Source: Chitinophagaceae bacterium (GTDB taxonomy: Bacteria; Bacteroidota; Bacteroidia; Chitinophagales; UBA10324). From it: 58,488 bases of DNA. Below, piece by piece: positions 1 through 10,092 of the stretch (position 1 is its first letter; every line of letters begins with the position of its first letter). The translations under genes were made by a program, and so were the position numbers. The stretch is from NCBI GenBank assembly GCA_947469485.1, contig CANIPU010000019.1, positions 1 to 58,488 of the forward strand. Direction: 5' to 3'. The notes beneath the pieces were generated by a model. It saw only the letters and a list, made by a program, of their open reading frames with translations. It was not told where the DNA came from and did not search any database.

Positions 1-30
1 TAAAGGGTGTCACAAAAAAATACCACAACT

Positions 31-3000
31 ATGAGAAAGGTCCTCTACAGCCTCGCACTCATAGCCTCTTTACTTGTATCGGCACGAACCCAGGCTCAGG
101 TAAACGCTAATTTTAACATTAACTATTCTTTTCCGAATTGTGCACCTTCGTTGGTTACATTCGTAAATACCTCAACAGGTCTCGCTCCATTGACATATCA
201 ATGGAACTTTGGAATGAATGCCGGAGTAAATTCTACTCAAATACACCCAAGTACTACATACTTAACCTGTGGTACATATAATGTTACACTTACTGTAACA
301 AATGGAAACGGACAGCAAAGTACAATTGTTAAGCAGGTTATAATTTATTGTAAGCCACAAGCAAGTTTCAGCTTTCCTGGAAATGTTGGTTGTGCACCAG
401 TTGGGGTTTCATTCAACAGTACTTCAACTTTAGGTGGTGGTGTAATTACAAATTATGTTTGGGATTTTGGTGATGGAGTAGGAGGCAGTGGCAATAATCC
501 TTCGCATACTTATATTGCTCCCGGGTGCAAAACAGTAACATTAGTAATTACAGATGCAAATAGTTGCGTGGATGATACAACAATTGTTAATGCTGTTTGT
601 CCTGATGTACCACCAAATGCTGACTTTACCTCAACACCATCAGTAGCATGTGCAGCTCCATTAGCTGTTACTTATACTTCTGTAAATCCAGGTCCAACTG
701 GACCATATTCATATGCTTGGATTTTTCAAGGTGGAATACCAGCTACTTCAAATGCTCAGAATCCATCAATATCATATTCAACTCCTGGTGCATATTATAC
801 TCAATTAATAGTAACTGGTCCAAACGGATGTGCTGACACAATTAAGAAGAACAACTATGTAATTATTGGAGCGAATGCTGCAGATTTTACAATTGATCAT
901 TTAACTGGTTGTGCACCACTTTCAGTTTACTGTGCAGTCTCATCAAACTCCCAAGCTCAATCTATTCAATGGACTGCAACAGGTGGAATTTCTACCCCTT
1001 TATCAAGCGTAGAAACAATAATTTTATATAATACACCTGGTACTTACCAGATATGCGTTCAAATGACTTTCCCTGGAAATTGCATTGCTACAAAATGTAC
1101 GACAGTAGTTGTTGGGGCTGTTCCAATTGCAAATTTTTCGGTGAGTGGTCTTCAAAATCTTTGTGCGCCACCATTAAATAATGTAATCTTTACTAATTTA
1201 TCCAGCAGTACGGGTGCGCTAACTTATAATTGGCAATTTCCTGGAGGAACGCCTTCATCTTCAACATTACAAACACCTCCCAATGTAAATTATACTCAAT
1301 GTGGAGTTTTTCCAGTTAGTCTAATTGTAACATCTCCTCAAGGTTGTGCAGATACTTTAGAAATGGATAGTTTAGTTCATATTGATTGCCCGATTGCAAA
1401 TTTTATTGCGAGCGGAGTTCATGGTTGTATTCCATTTGATGTTACATTTAATAGTACAGGAAGTTTTGGATTACCAGTGAGCTGGCAATGGAATTTTGGT
1501 GATTCAGGAAATCCAAATTCAGTTCAGTCAACATCGCAAAATCCCACACATACTTATACAACAGCTGGTTGTTTTAATGTTAGACTAATTATTACAAATG
1601 CATTGGGGTGTAAAGACACCACAAAGATATTAAACTATATATGTGCCGGGACCCAACCAGTTGTTAATTTTTCTGCTAATCCAATTAATACTTGTATTGG
1701 CGTACCAATTTTATTTACTAATCTTTCAACAGGGATTTCACCTACAACAAATTATCTATGGGATTTTAATGGTGGCACTCCGTTTACTGCAATGTCAACT
1801 TTAAAGAATCCTTCGTATACTTATACTGATACGGGATATTTCGATGTTGTGCTGATTGCCTGCAATAACGGGTGTTGTGATACAATTATATTTCCAGATT
1901 ATATTCATATCAATCCTCCTTTAGCTAAAATAACCTTAGAAAAAAGTTGCGTAAACAGATTTGATGTAACCCTTCATAGTGAAACATCAATTGGTGCGGA
2001 TACATATTTATGGAGTATTCCTGGAGGGAATCCTTCGACTTCAACCCTTCCAATTGTTCCAGTTCATTTCAATACTACAGGAACATATATTGCAACTTTA
2101 ACAGTAACAAATAATGCGTCTGGTTGTTCACATACAACCACCCAAACAATTCAAATTAGAGATGTACAAGCTGACTTTGTTATTACACCTCAATCAGGGT
2201 GTGCTCCTTTTAATTTCTGCATAAATAATCTTAGTACAGATGCTAATTCCTACAATTGGAATATTTGGAATACAAGCAATAACATTTCGTATTTTTATGG
2301 AACTGCAGCAAATCCTTGCCCAACTTTACAAGTTCCTGGTGTATATAATGTTCGATTAATAGCAACCGATATAAATGGATGTAAGGACACAATTATTAAA
2401 CTTAATTATTTAACTGTATATGGGTCGAATGCAAATTTTAGTACATCAGCTTCATGGGGGTGTTCTCCATTATTGCAAAATTTTACTGACCTTTCTACAT
2501 CAATAACAGGAATAATAACTGGATGGAGTTGGGATTTTGGTGACCCAAGTAGTGGGTCATTAAATTTTTCAACTTTACAAAATCCCTCTCATATCTATCA
2601 AGTTGGTGGAAGCTTTCTTGTAACATTGGCGATTACTGATAATCATGGTTGTATAAATCTAAAAACTTATAGTTTTCAAGTAGGGCATCCAAATATAGAT
2701 TTTTTAGCAAATGATTCATCAGTTTGTCTTAGTACACCAATTTGTTTTGTAAACAACACAACTGATTTTGTTGGTTTTGTAACATATAATTGGAATTTTG
2801 GCGATGGAATTGGTACAAGTAGTGTTCCAACTCCTTGCTATACCTATAGCGATACTGGATTTTACGATGTTACTTTAATTGCACAGGATTGGTATGGGTG
2901 CAAAGACACATTAACCCTACCTCAATATATCCATATAACAACTCCTTATACAAATTTTGTTGGTGATAGTACTACAACAATCTGTCCCCCATTACAAGTT

Positions 3001-6000
3001 AATTTTTCAAATTTTTCTACAGGATATGATTCAACAACTCAATTCCTTTGGGATTTTGGAGATGGGTCTACATCTTCATCTTTTGATGCATTCCATATTT
3101 ATAATACAGCAGGATCATTCGATGTAACTTTAACAATGACAACCTCAGATGGATGTGTTTCAACTACATCATATGCACATTATATAAATATTACCGGTCC
3201 ATCAGCAACAGTTTCTGTTACACCAATTACCGGATGTTCTCCATTAAATGTTTGTTTTAATGCTGTTTCAAACAATACAGATAATTACATATGGAATTTT
3301 GGTGATGGAACCGTCGATTTATCAAATACAGATACAATTTGTTTCACATATAATTCGCCAGGTATTTTCTACCCGGCTGTTATCCTCGATGACGGAGGAG
3401 GTTGTGTTTATACATTGCCTTTAGACAGCATTATTGTTTCACATGTAATAGCAGGATTTACTTTATCAGCTAATGATTTATGCAATGGCGGAACAATACA
3501 TTTTGCAGACTCCTCTAATTCTCAAGTAACAGTTACAAACTGGTTATGGAATTTCGGAGACCCTTTAAGCGGAATATCCAATACTTCTATTTTGCAAAAC
3601 CCAAATCATTCATTCAATGCACCAGGAACTTATTTGGTGACATTAACTGCTAAAGATGCATTGTTGTGTCAATCAACAGTAACTCAAACAGTAATAGTTC
3701 ATCAATTACCAGATGCGCAGTTTACATTAAATCCAAATCCAATTTGCCCCGGCGGCAACATTACTTTCGCATCTACTTCAACCTCTGTCGATCCGATTAC
3801 CTCGTATTTGTGGAATTTTGGTGATGCAGTAAGTGGTGTTTTAAATACGGCCTCAACTCCTATATCATCTCACACCTTTAATTTCGCAGGTACCTATGCT
3901 GTGAAGTTAAAAGTATTTACATCTTTTGGATGTGTTGATTCTTTGGTTCAAACAATTACAGTTAATGTTCCTCCAACAGCAAATGCAGGACCTGACAAAA
4001 CAATTTGCATTTACGGGTCAACTCAAATTACAGCAGCAGGAGGAGTTACATATTCTTGGTCACCTACTGCCGGCTTAAGTGCAACAAATATTGCAAACCC
4101 TATTGCAAACCCAACATTAACTACAACATATACATTAACTGTTGCAGATGCTGTTGATTGTGCAGGAATTGATTTTGTGATAGTAAATGTGAATCCGCTG
4201 CCAAATGTTAATGCTGGACCTGATCTACCTATTTGCATTAATTCTCAAACTATTTTAAATGCTACAGGAGGCATCAATTATTCTTGGTCACCTTCTTTAG
4301 GTTTAAGTTCATCAACCGGATCTTCAGTTACTGCATCACCGACAATTACAACAACATATACTGTTATAGGAACTGATATTTGGGGATGCACAAATACTGA
4401 TGCCATTGTAATTAGTGTAGTAAGTGCCCCTCCTGCAAATGCGGGAATTGATGCAACCATTTGTAAGAATAATTCTACCCAGTTAAATGCAAGTGGTGGA
4501 ACTGTATATTCCTGGTCGCCCGCTTCTTCATTATCCTCTTCTACCATTTCAAATCCGAATGCAAACCCAACAGCTACTACTACCTATACAGTTATTGTTG
4601 CAGATGCGAATGGCTGTTCTGCATCAGATATGGTTACGGTAATTGTTAACCCTTTGCCAATAGCGAATGCTGGGCCTGATCAGGATATTTGTATGTTTAG
4701 TTCAGCTCAATTATCTGCATCAGGCGGAATAAGTTATCAATGGAATCCTATTGCTGATTTATCAAACCCGTCAATATCAAATCCAATTGCGAATCCTACT
4801 ACCAACACTTCTTATACTGTAATTGTAACTGATGCAAACACCTGCAGCAGCAGTGATATGGTAGTTGTTAATGTTCACAATTTCCCAACTATAAATGCAG
4901 GCTCTGATAAAGTAATTTGTTTCGGAACTACGACTCCAATTATTGCTTCTGGTGGAATTTACTACCAATGGTCGCCTTCTATTGGATTAAATAATTCAAC
5001 TTCCTCAACTGTAATTGCCGGACCTGCAGTAACTACTTCATACATTGTTTTGGGAACTGATCAATGGGGTTGTATGAATTCAGATACAGTATTAGTTAGT
5101 GTAATGAGCCCGCCTCCAGCTTATGCTGGAACTGACACCACAATATGTTTTAATGAATTGGTTCAACTTAACGCAACCGGCGGGATTTCATATAATTGGT
5201 CGCCTTCAGCAACTCTTTCATCAGCTATTTTATCAAACCCTGTTGCTCATCCAATTACTACTACCACATATTTTGTGGCTGTAACTGATACAAATGGATG
5301 TGTGGCAACCGATGCAATGATAATAACTGTTCTTCCAATACCGGTGGCAAACGCAGGTGTGGATCAGGATATTTGCATAAATTTCACAGCTCAGCTTAAC
5401 GCAACCGGTGGAATGGGATATTTGTGGTCGCCAAATTTAACTTTAAGTGATTCCATAATTAACAACCCAATTGCATCGACTTTAATTTCAACAACCTATT
5501 CTGTTTTGGTAACAGGAGCAAATGGTTGTACTTCAACAGACAATGTTATTGTTGCTGTACATAATAATCCAATAATTTCAGCTGGAAATGATGCAACAAT
5601 TTGCTTTGGAACATCAACTCAATTGCAATCAACCGGTGGTGCAATTTATAATTGGCTGCCATTAACAGCATTAAATAATGCAGGTATACCAAATCCTACA
5701 GCATCACCAACGGCAACAATTACTTATGTTGTTGAAGGAATTAGTACATGGGGCTGTATCAGTTTCGACAGTGTGGTGGTAAGTGTGCTACCCCCGCCAC
5801 CAGCGTATGCCGGGACTGATACTGCAATATGTTTTTTACAAAGTACAACCTTGCATGCAACCGGTGGAGTAGGATTCTCATGGGCACCGGCAAATTCTCT
5901 TGATAATTCATTTATTGCAAATCCTGTTGCTTCACCAACAGCTACAGTTGATTATATTGTTTCGATAACTGATACCAATGGTTGTGTTGCAAATGACACT

Positions 6001-6990
6001 GTGAATGTAATAGTACATCCACTTCCGAATATCAGCGCAGGGCCTGATTTATTCCTTTGTTTAGGAACACCATTACAGCTTGGTGTATCTGGAGGGATCA
6101 ATTATCAATGGTCACCTGGTCAAAATTTGGATGACAGTTTAATTGCAAATCCAATTACAACAACATCATTAACTACAAATTATGTAGTTACAGGTCAGGA
6201 TAATATCGGCTGTTCAAATAGCGATTCCATACTTGTAACGGTAATATATCCATTAACTGCTACTGCAGTTGAAAAGGTTGATGTTTGTTTAGGAATGCAA
6301 ACACAGCTTTCAGCTAGTGGTGGGGTTTTATATCAATGGATTCCTTCTAACGGATTAGATAATCCAAATATTCCAAATCCTAGTTGTTATGTAAGTCAAA
6401 CTACTGACTATATGGTAATTGTTTCTGATGGATTGTGTTTTTCAGATACTGCTTATGTTCAGGTAATAGTTCATCCGCTGCCACAAGCATATGCCGGTGC
6501 TGATCAGATAATACTTTCAGGGGAAGAAATTTTATTGACAGCAGTAGGTGCCGGAACAACATATAGCTGGGCTCCACAGCAAGATGCAGATTGCCCTGAT
6601 TGTATCTCAACAATTGTTCATCCAAGCATTACAACTACCTATACTTTATGGATAATGAATGAGTTTGGATGCTACGCTTCTGATGAGGTTGTTATCAAAG
6701 TAGGTTGCACATCAGATGTGGTTTTTGTACCTAATGCATTTTCACCAAATGGTGATGGCAATAACGACAAACTATATGTTAGAAGCAAAGGCCTAAAGGT
6801 TCTTAATTACTTCAGAATTTATGACAGATGGGGATCGCTTGTATTTGAGTCAAATGATTTGAATAATGGATGGGATGGGACAATTAGAAATAAAATTGGA
6901 ATGTCTGGTGTTTATGTGTGGTATATGGAAGGCGCATGTCCAAATGGTCAGAAAGTTGAATTACAAGGCAATGTCACTATGGTAAGATAG
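31..6990 (+). CDS. Giant PKD/Ig-like repeat surface protein with gliding-motility (T9SS) C-terminal domain
   Basis: A predicted adhesin-like cell-surface protein of about 2319 residues exported by the type IX secretion system. The N-terminus is a signal peptide (MRKVLYSLALIASLLVSA, then AQA). Residues about 24-1314 hold some 15 PKD-type units, many with WxFGDG/WNFGD and 'Y..PG.Y.V.L' motifs and paired cysteines (GCxP near the start, NGCxDT near the end of a unit). Residues 1315-2226 hold 12 Ig-like modules of about 76 residues (NAGPD..IC, GG..Y.WSP, TTTY.V). The last ~93 residues are the gliding-motility-associated C-terminal domain (VPNAFSPNGDGNND, YDRWG, GWDG). The frame is open from a GTG at 7, but ATG 31 puts the signal peptide at the terminus and is preferred. 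A porP/sprF gene follows 53 bases downstream, as is usual for such cargo. Ligand unknown. Confidence 0.9.
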   Translation: MRKVLYSLALIASLLVSARTQAQVNANFNINYSFPNCAPSLVTFVNTSTGLAPLTYQWNFGMNAGVNSTQIHPSTTYLTCGTYNVTLTVTNGNGQQSTIVKQVIIYCKPQASFSFPGNVGCAPVGVSFNSTSTLGGGVITNYVWDFGDGVGGSGNNPSHTYIAPGCKTVTLVITDANSCVDDTTIVNAVCPDVPPNADFTSTPSVACAAPLAVTYTSVNPGPTGPYSYAWIFQGGIPATSNAQNPSISYSTPGAYYTQLIVTGPNGCADTIKKNNYVIIGANAADFTIDHLTGCAPLSVYCAVSSNSQAQSIQWTATGGISTPLSSVETIILYNTPGTYQICVQMTFPGNCIATKCTTVVVGAVPIANFSVSGLQNLCAPPLNNVIFTNLSSSTGALTYNWQFPGGTPSSSTLQTPPNVNYTQCGVFPVSLIVTSPQGCADTLEMDSLVHIDCPIANFIASGVHGCIPFDVTFNSTGSFGLPVSWQWNFGDSGNPNSVQSTSQNPTHTYTTAGCFNVRLIITNALGCKDTTKILNYICAGTQPVVNFSANPINTCIGVPILFTNLSTGISPTTNYLWDFNGGTPFTAMSTLKNPSYTYTDTGYFDVVLIACNNGCCDTIIFPDYIHINPPLAKITLEKSCVNRFDVTLHSETSIGADTYLWSIPGGNPSTSTLPIVPVHFNTTGTYIATLTVTNNASGCSHTTTQTIQIRDVQADFVITPQSGCAPFNFCINNLSTDANSYNWNIWNTSNNISYFYGTAANPCPTLQVPGVYNVRLIATDINGCKDTIIKLNYLTVYGSNANFSTSASWGCSPLLQNFTDLSTSITGIITGWSWDFGDPSSGSLNFSTLQNPSHIYQVGGSFLVTLAITDNHGCINLKTYSFQVGHPNIDFLANDSSVCLSTPICFVNNTTDFVGFVTYNWNFGDGIGTSSVPTPCYTYSDTGFYDVTLIAQDWYGCKDTLTLPQYIHITTPYTNFVGDSTTTICPPLQVNFSNFSTGYDSTTQFLWDFGDGSTSSSFDAFHIYNTAGSFDVTLTMTTSDGCVSTTSYAHYINITGPSATVSVTPITGCSPLNVCFNAVSNNTDNYIWNFGDGTVDLSNTDTICFTYNSPGIFYPAVILDDGGGCVYTLPLDSIIVSHVIAGFTLSANDLCNGGTIHFADSSNSQVTVTNWLWNFGDPLSGISNTSILQNPNHSFNAPGTYLVTLTAKDALLCQSTVTQTVIVHQLPDAQFTLNPNPICPGGNITFASTSTSVDPITSYLWNFGDAVSGVLNTASTPISSHTFNFAGTYAVKLKVFTSFGCVDSLVQTITVNVPPTANAGPDKTICIYGSTQITAAGGVTYSWSPTAGLSATNIANPIANPTLTTTYTLTVADAVDCAGIDFVIVNVNPLPNVNAGPDLPICINSQTILNATGGINYSWSPSLGLSSSTGSSVTASPTITTTYTVIGTDIWGCTNTDAIVISVVSAPPANAGIDATICKNNSTQLNASGGTVYSWSPASSLSSSTISNPNANPTATTTYTVIVADANGCSASDMVTVIVNPLPIANAGPDQDICMFSSAQLSASGGISYQWNPIADLSNPSISNPIANPTTNTSYTVIVTDANTCSSSDMVVVNVHNFPTINAGSDKVICFGTTTPIIASGGIYYQWSPSIGLNNSTSSTVIAGPAVTTSYIVLGTDQWGCMNSDTVLVSVMSPPPAYAGTDTTICFNELVQLNATGGISYNWSPSATLSSAILSNPVAHPITTTTYFVAVTDTNGCVATDAMIITVLPIPVANAGVDQDICINFTAQLNATGGMGYLWSPNLTLSDSIINNPIASTLISTTYSVLVTGANGCTSTDNVIVAVHNNPIISAGNDATICFGTSTQLQSTGGAIYNWLPLTALNNAGIPNPTASPTATITYVVEGISTWGCISFDSVVVSVLPPPPAYAGTDTAICFLQSTTLHATGGVGFSWAPANSLDNSFIANPVASPTATVDYIVSITDTNGCVANDTVNVIVHPLPNISAGPDLFLCLGTPLQLGVSGGINYQWSPGQNLDDSLIANPITTTSLTTNYVVTGQDNIGCSNSDSILVTVIYPLTATAVEKVDVCLGMQTQLSASGGVLYQWIPSNGLDNPNIPNPSCYVSQTTDYMVIVSDGLCFSDTAYVQVIVHPLPQAYAGADQIILSGEEILLTAVGAGTTYSWAPQQDADCPDCISTIVHPSITTTYTLWIMNEFGCYASDEVVIKVGCTSDVVFVPNAFSPNGDGNNDKLYVRSKGLKVLNYFRIYDRWGSLVFESNDLNNGWDGTIRNKIGMSGVYVWYMEGACPNGQKVELQGNVTMVR
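100..3972 (+). repeat. Array of about 15 PKD-type domain repeats (protein level)
   Basis: Tandem PKD-type units of roughly 80-90 codons within the giant surface protein gene. Each starts with an 'A.F......GC.P' segment, has a central 'Y.W.FGDG' strand, and ends with 'GC.DT' plus a hydrophobic strand. Units are divergent at the DNA level. I counted them by eye, so the number could be off by one. Confidence 0.8.
3973..6708 (+). repeat. Twelve Ig-like modules arranged in a 684-base higher-order repeat
   Basis: Module starts fall at 3973, 4201, 4432, 4657, 4885, 5116, 5341, 5569, 5800, 6025, 6256 and 6481, and the array ends at 6708. Spacings are 228/231/225 repeated three times, then 231/225/228. 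Every third module is therefore exactly 684 bases apart, and the array is 4 x 684 bases. Modules three apart share wording: 'WGC' in 2, 5 and 8; 'NGC' after PAYAGTDT or PANAGIDAT in 3, 6 and 9; ANAG.DQDIC in 4 and 7. Confidence 0.88.
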
Positions 6991-7043
6991 TTCAAATAAT
7001 AAGTTATTAATAAATAAAGGTTCGTTCATAAAAAAATAAAATT

Positions 7044-8042
7044 ATGAAATTACAATTAAGACTAAATCTGTGTCTCCTAATAATTGCTTATTCGTTTTCG
7101 ACGAAGGCGCAGGATGTTCACTTCTCTCAGTATTATACAACTCCGCTACACATTAATCCTGCTCAAACAGGATTTTTCAATGGAAACCTGAGGTTTGCAG
7201 GGAATTATAAAAATCAGTGGGCTAGTGTAACTACACCTTTTTCTACTTTTTCAGGTTCAGTAGATATGAGCAGCCCAACCAGTAAAGGAAAACAGGATAT
7301 TCTTGGATTTGGCTTTTTGGCAACAACCGACAAAGCCGGAGATGCGGGGTATACCACAACTCAACTTGGTGCCTCAATGGCATATCACAAAAAACTTGGT
7401 CGGTGGGGAAATCAATATATGAGCTTTGGAGCAGAAGCAAGCTATTCTAATAGTCATTTTGATATGACTGCTTTGCATTGGGATAATGAATATGAAGGAA
7501 AACCTTCTAATGAAAATTTTATTTCATCAACAGGTTTTTCAGATTTCTCTGTTGGTGGAGAGTATAATTATCTGGCAAGTCAATTTTCTAATTTCACTTT
7601 AGGTGCTGCAGTATTTCATCTTAATCAACCATCACTGTCTTTTGGAGGAACTTGGAATGCAATTCTTTACAGAAAATATTTAATTAACACAAGCGCTGAA
7701 ATTAAAATCAACCAATCGCTTCAAATGTATCCGAAAGCACTGCTTTCAATTCAAGGTGGGTATCGTGAATTCAACCTTGGAACCTTTTTGAGAATAAGAA
7801 TGGATAAAACCCGCAACTCAAAATACAATGTTTACTTAGGATCATGGTATAGGTGGAACGATGCGGTAATTGCGGTTACTCGATTTGATATCGATAATTT
7901 TTCTTTCGCTTTAAGTTACGATATAAATACCAGTTCACTTAGCAAAGCAAGTCATGGATTAGGTGGAACTGAAATCTCCTTTTTGTATACAACCAAAATT
8001 TTGGGAATGGGAAGCAAAAAAGTTTTCTGTCCCAGATTTTAG
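7044..8042 (+). CDS. PorP/SprF family type IX secretion membrane protein
   Basis: A 332-residue outer-membrane protein of the PorP/SprF family. The signal peptide ends in STKAQ and is followed by the family's hallmark start (DVHFSQYYTTPLHINPAQTG), then 'GNLRFAGNYKNQW'. The rest alternates short beta strands, as expected for a barrel. Members attach T9SS cargo to, or help it cross, the outer membrane, and are commonly encoded just after a large cargo gene with a gliding-type C-terminal domain. That is the arrangement here, with a 53-base gap and a terminator about 100 bases after the stop, so co-transcription is likely. It is one of many paralogues in such genomes and is not necessarily the core PorP. 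Confidence 0.9.
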   Translation: MKLQLRLNLCLLIIAYSFSTKAQDVHFSQYYTTPLHINPAQTGFFNGNLRFAGNYKNQWASVTTPFSTFSGSVDMSSPTSKGKQDILGFGFLATTDKAGDAGYTTTQLGASMAYHKKLGRWGNQYMSFGAEASYSNSHFDMTALHWDNEYEGKPSNENFISSTGFSDFSVGGEYNYLASQFSNFTLGAAVFHLNQPSLSFGGTWNAILYRKYLINTSAEIKINQSLQMYPKALLSIQGGYREFNLGTFLRIRMDKTRNSKYNVYLGSWYRWNDAVIAVTRFDIDNFSFALSYDINTSSLSKASHGLGGTEISFLYTTKILGMGSKKVFCPRF

Positions 8043-8138
8043 TAATAGTAGAAAATATTTTTAGTTGTAAGCTTTAATATTCTCTTATATAAAAATATTT
8101 ACTGTGGTTCGTGTGGCAGGCAATTTCCTGCCCAACTA

Positions 8139-8170
8139 AAAGGCGGGAAGTAGAGGTCCCGCCTTTTTTT
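8139..8170 (+). terminator. Rho-independent terminator after porP/sprF-like gene
   Basis: Ten-base stem AAAGGCGGGA / TCCCGCCTTT (8139-8148 with 8157-8166), an 8-base loop and a T-run. A smaller hairpin, GGCAGG / CCTGCC (8115-8132), lies just upstream. The convergent phosphorylase gene ends 28 bases further on, so the hairpin may serve both strands. Confidence 0.85.
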
Positions 8171-8197
8171 ATTTATATGAACTGAATCACTTCAATA

Positions 8198-9073
8198 CTA
8201 GATTGAAATTTTTTCCAATGCTAACTTTATTAGTTTTTGTACGGCTTTGTGTCCGTTTTTACTAAATTGTTTTAATACTCTGTTAGCAACAATTGCATTT
8301 AATGATATAGCCTGATGTCCCATCATTCGAGCCATTCCATAAATTGCCGATGTTTCCATTTCAAAATTTGTAATACGAAGATTCTTGAATTGAAAAGTAT
8401 TAAGATTATCAATAAGATTTGGATAAGCCAGCTTGTTTCGAACAATACGACCTTGTGGTCCATAAAATCCAGGACAAGTAACCGTGATTCCGGAATTTAC
8501 ATTGTCACTAGCAAATACCTGCATTAAATCCTTGCTAGCCGAAATAACCAGGGGGTGAATTTTAGAATCTTTCGTCAACACTTTTTTTGAAAATTCATTT
8601 GCCAGGTTAATCTCATTATTTGAAAGTTTTGGTTGGTAGAAATGCAAAAGGTTATCTAAACTTAAACCATACGAAGAAGCAAGGAAACTATCTACCGGAA
8701 TATCAGATTGTAATGATCCGGAAGTACCAATCCGAATAATCTTCAATACTTTTTTTTCCTTTTTAATTAATCGGGTTTTAAAATCCACATTTGCTAAAGC
8801 ATCAAGTTCTGTTAAAACAATATCAATGTTATCCGGACCAATTCCGGTTGAAATAACAGTGATTCTTTTTTTTCCTGAATATCCTGTGTGAGAAACAAAT
8901 TCGCGATTTTTCTTCCTTACTTCAATTTTATCGAAGTGCTTTGAAACTTCTTTTACCCGGTCAGGGTCCCCAACTGTAATTATTGTATCTGCAATTTCAT
9001 TTTCACGAAGTTGTAAGTGATATACACTTCCATCCGAATTTAAAATGAGTTCTGATTCTGCTATTGGCTTCAT
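8198..9073 (-). CDS. Nucleoside phosphorylase (uridine phosphorylase-like)
   Basis: A 291-residue member of the PNP/UDP phosphorylase superfamily, predicted to split uridine or a related nucleoside with phosphate in pyrimidine salvage. Visible family features are the phosphate-binding 'TVGDPDRV' near residue 34, 'VISTGIGPDNIDIVLTE', 'RIGTSGSLQ' and the C-terminal 'NFEMETSAIYGMARMMGH' that contacts the ribose. Length is slightly above the usual 250-260 residues. The gene is divergent from the universal stress gene and convergent with the porP/sprF-like gene. Uridine is the most likely substrate, but this is inferred from family resemblance only. Confidence 0.85.
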   Translation of the reverse strand: MKPIAESELILNSDGSVYHLQLRENEIADTIITVGDPDRVKEVSKHFDKIEVRKKNREFVSHTGYSGKKRITVISTGIGPDNIDIVLTELDALANVDFKTRLIKKEKKVLKIIRIGTSGSLQSDIPVDSFLASSYGLSLDNLLHFYQPKLSNNEINLANEFSKKVLTKDSKIHPLVISASKDLMQVFASDNVNSGITVTCPGFYGPQGRIVRNKLAYPNLIDNLNTFQFKNLRITNFEMETSAIYGMARMMGHQAISLNAIVANRVLKQFSKNGHKAVQKLIKLALEKISI

Positions 9074-9117
9074 TTGTTATGCATTATTTTCGCAGCCTCA
9101 AATAAAATCACTTTCAA

Positions 9118-9969
9118 ATGAAATTGCCATTAAAAAAATTATTAGTTCCCATTGACTTTTCAGCTATTTCCTTACATGCTTTAGATTATGCTGCAGGAAT
9201 AGCAAAAACCACAAATGCTGAAATCACCTTGCTACATGTGTATGATGCGCCTGAATTACCAAAAAATTCCTCTTTTAATATTTCTGACTTGATAGAAAGA
9301 GGTATAAATGAAAAAATAAATGAAATAAAAGCCAAGGACAAAAACCTGTTTGGTGTCAATTTAAAAACCAGAGTTGTTGCTGGAAAAATTCATGAATGCA
9401 TTGAAGAAGTTGCTAAAGAAATTAAAGCCGATATGATAATTATGGGCACTCATGGCAGCAGCGGCATTCGTAAAATCGGAAAACTTCTTTTAGGCTCAAA
9501 TGCTTATCGTGTGGTTAATAATTCTCCATGTCCGATAATTACAATCAAAGAAATAAACAAGAAAATAAATTTCAAGGACATTATTCTTCCAATTGACAAT
9601 AGCAAACAAACAATGAGTAAAGTGAGGCTCGCAATGGATTGGGCTAAAGCTTTTGGAAGTAAAATTCACATTTTAGCTTTAACTGCCTTTTTCGATGAAT
9701 TGGTTGTTCAAATAAAAGATTTGAAAGATCAGGTTTTTGAAATTGAAGAATTGCTTGAAAAGAATGGTATTGAATATGAATCAAAAATGATTCGTCATCA
9801 ACGAATTTCAGAATCAGTATTATCTTATGCAGAAAAAGTAAATGCAGATTTAATAATCATAGTTACTGAACAGGAAAATGCTTTAGCAGAAATGATTATT
9901 CACAGTGCAGCTCGAAACATTGTAACTGAATCAACTGTTCCTGTGCTCAGCATAAACATAGATGGTTAA
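9118..9969 (+). CDS. Universal stress protein, tandem UspA domains
   Basis: A 283-residue cytoplasmic protein with two UspA folds. The first (about 1-145) begins KKLLVPIDFSAISLHALDYA and carries the ATP-binding signature 'MGTHGSSGIRKIGKLLLGSNAYRVV...PCPI'. The second (about 152-283) starts 'KDIILPIDNSKQTMSKVRLAMDWA' but its nucleotide loop is degenerate ('VTEQENALAEMIIHSAARNIV'), so only the first half is expected to bind ATP. Such tandem Usps are common in Bacteroidota and are associated with stress or growth arrest. A strong terminator follows and the gene appears monocistronic. Confidence 0.9.
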   Translation: MKLPLKKLLVPIDFSAISLHALDYAAGIAKTTNAEITLLHVYDAPELPKNSSFNISDLIERGINEKINEIKAKDKNLFGVNLKTRVVAGKIHECIEEVAKEIKADMIIMGTHGSSGIRKIGKLLLGSNAYRVVNNSPCPIITIKEINKKINFKDIILPIDNSKQTMSKVRLAMDWAKAFGSKIHILALTAFFDELVVQIKDLKDQVFEIEELLEKNGIEYESKMIRHQRISESVLSYAEKVNADLIIIVTEQENALAEMIIHSAARNIVTESTVPVLSINIDG

Positions 9970-9990
9970 AATTTTGATTTATTATTTTTA

Positions 9991-10022
9991 AAAAGCCTGG
10001 ATATGTGTTCAGGCTTTTTTTT
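9991..10022 (+). terminator. Rho-independent terminator after universal stress gene
   Basis: Nine-base stem AAAAGCCTG / CAGGCTTTT (9991-9999 with 10010-10018), a 10-base loop and an uninterrupted T-run. Confidence 0.88.
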
Positions 10023-10092
10023 ATTAATCTTTAACAAAACGGTAAAAAACTTTCATTTTATTTCGTTTCTTTAAACCCATAAATATTTATTC

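Noticed and set aside
4023-4968. Several minus-strand frames inside the giant surface-protein gene
   Set aside because: They are by-products of repeated codon patterns in the Ig-like modules on the plus strand.
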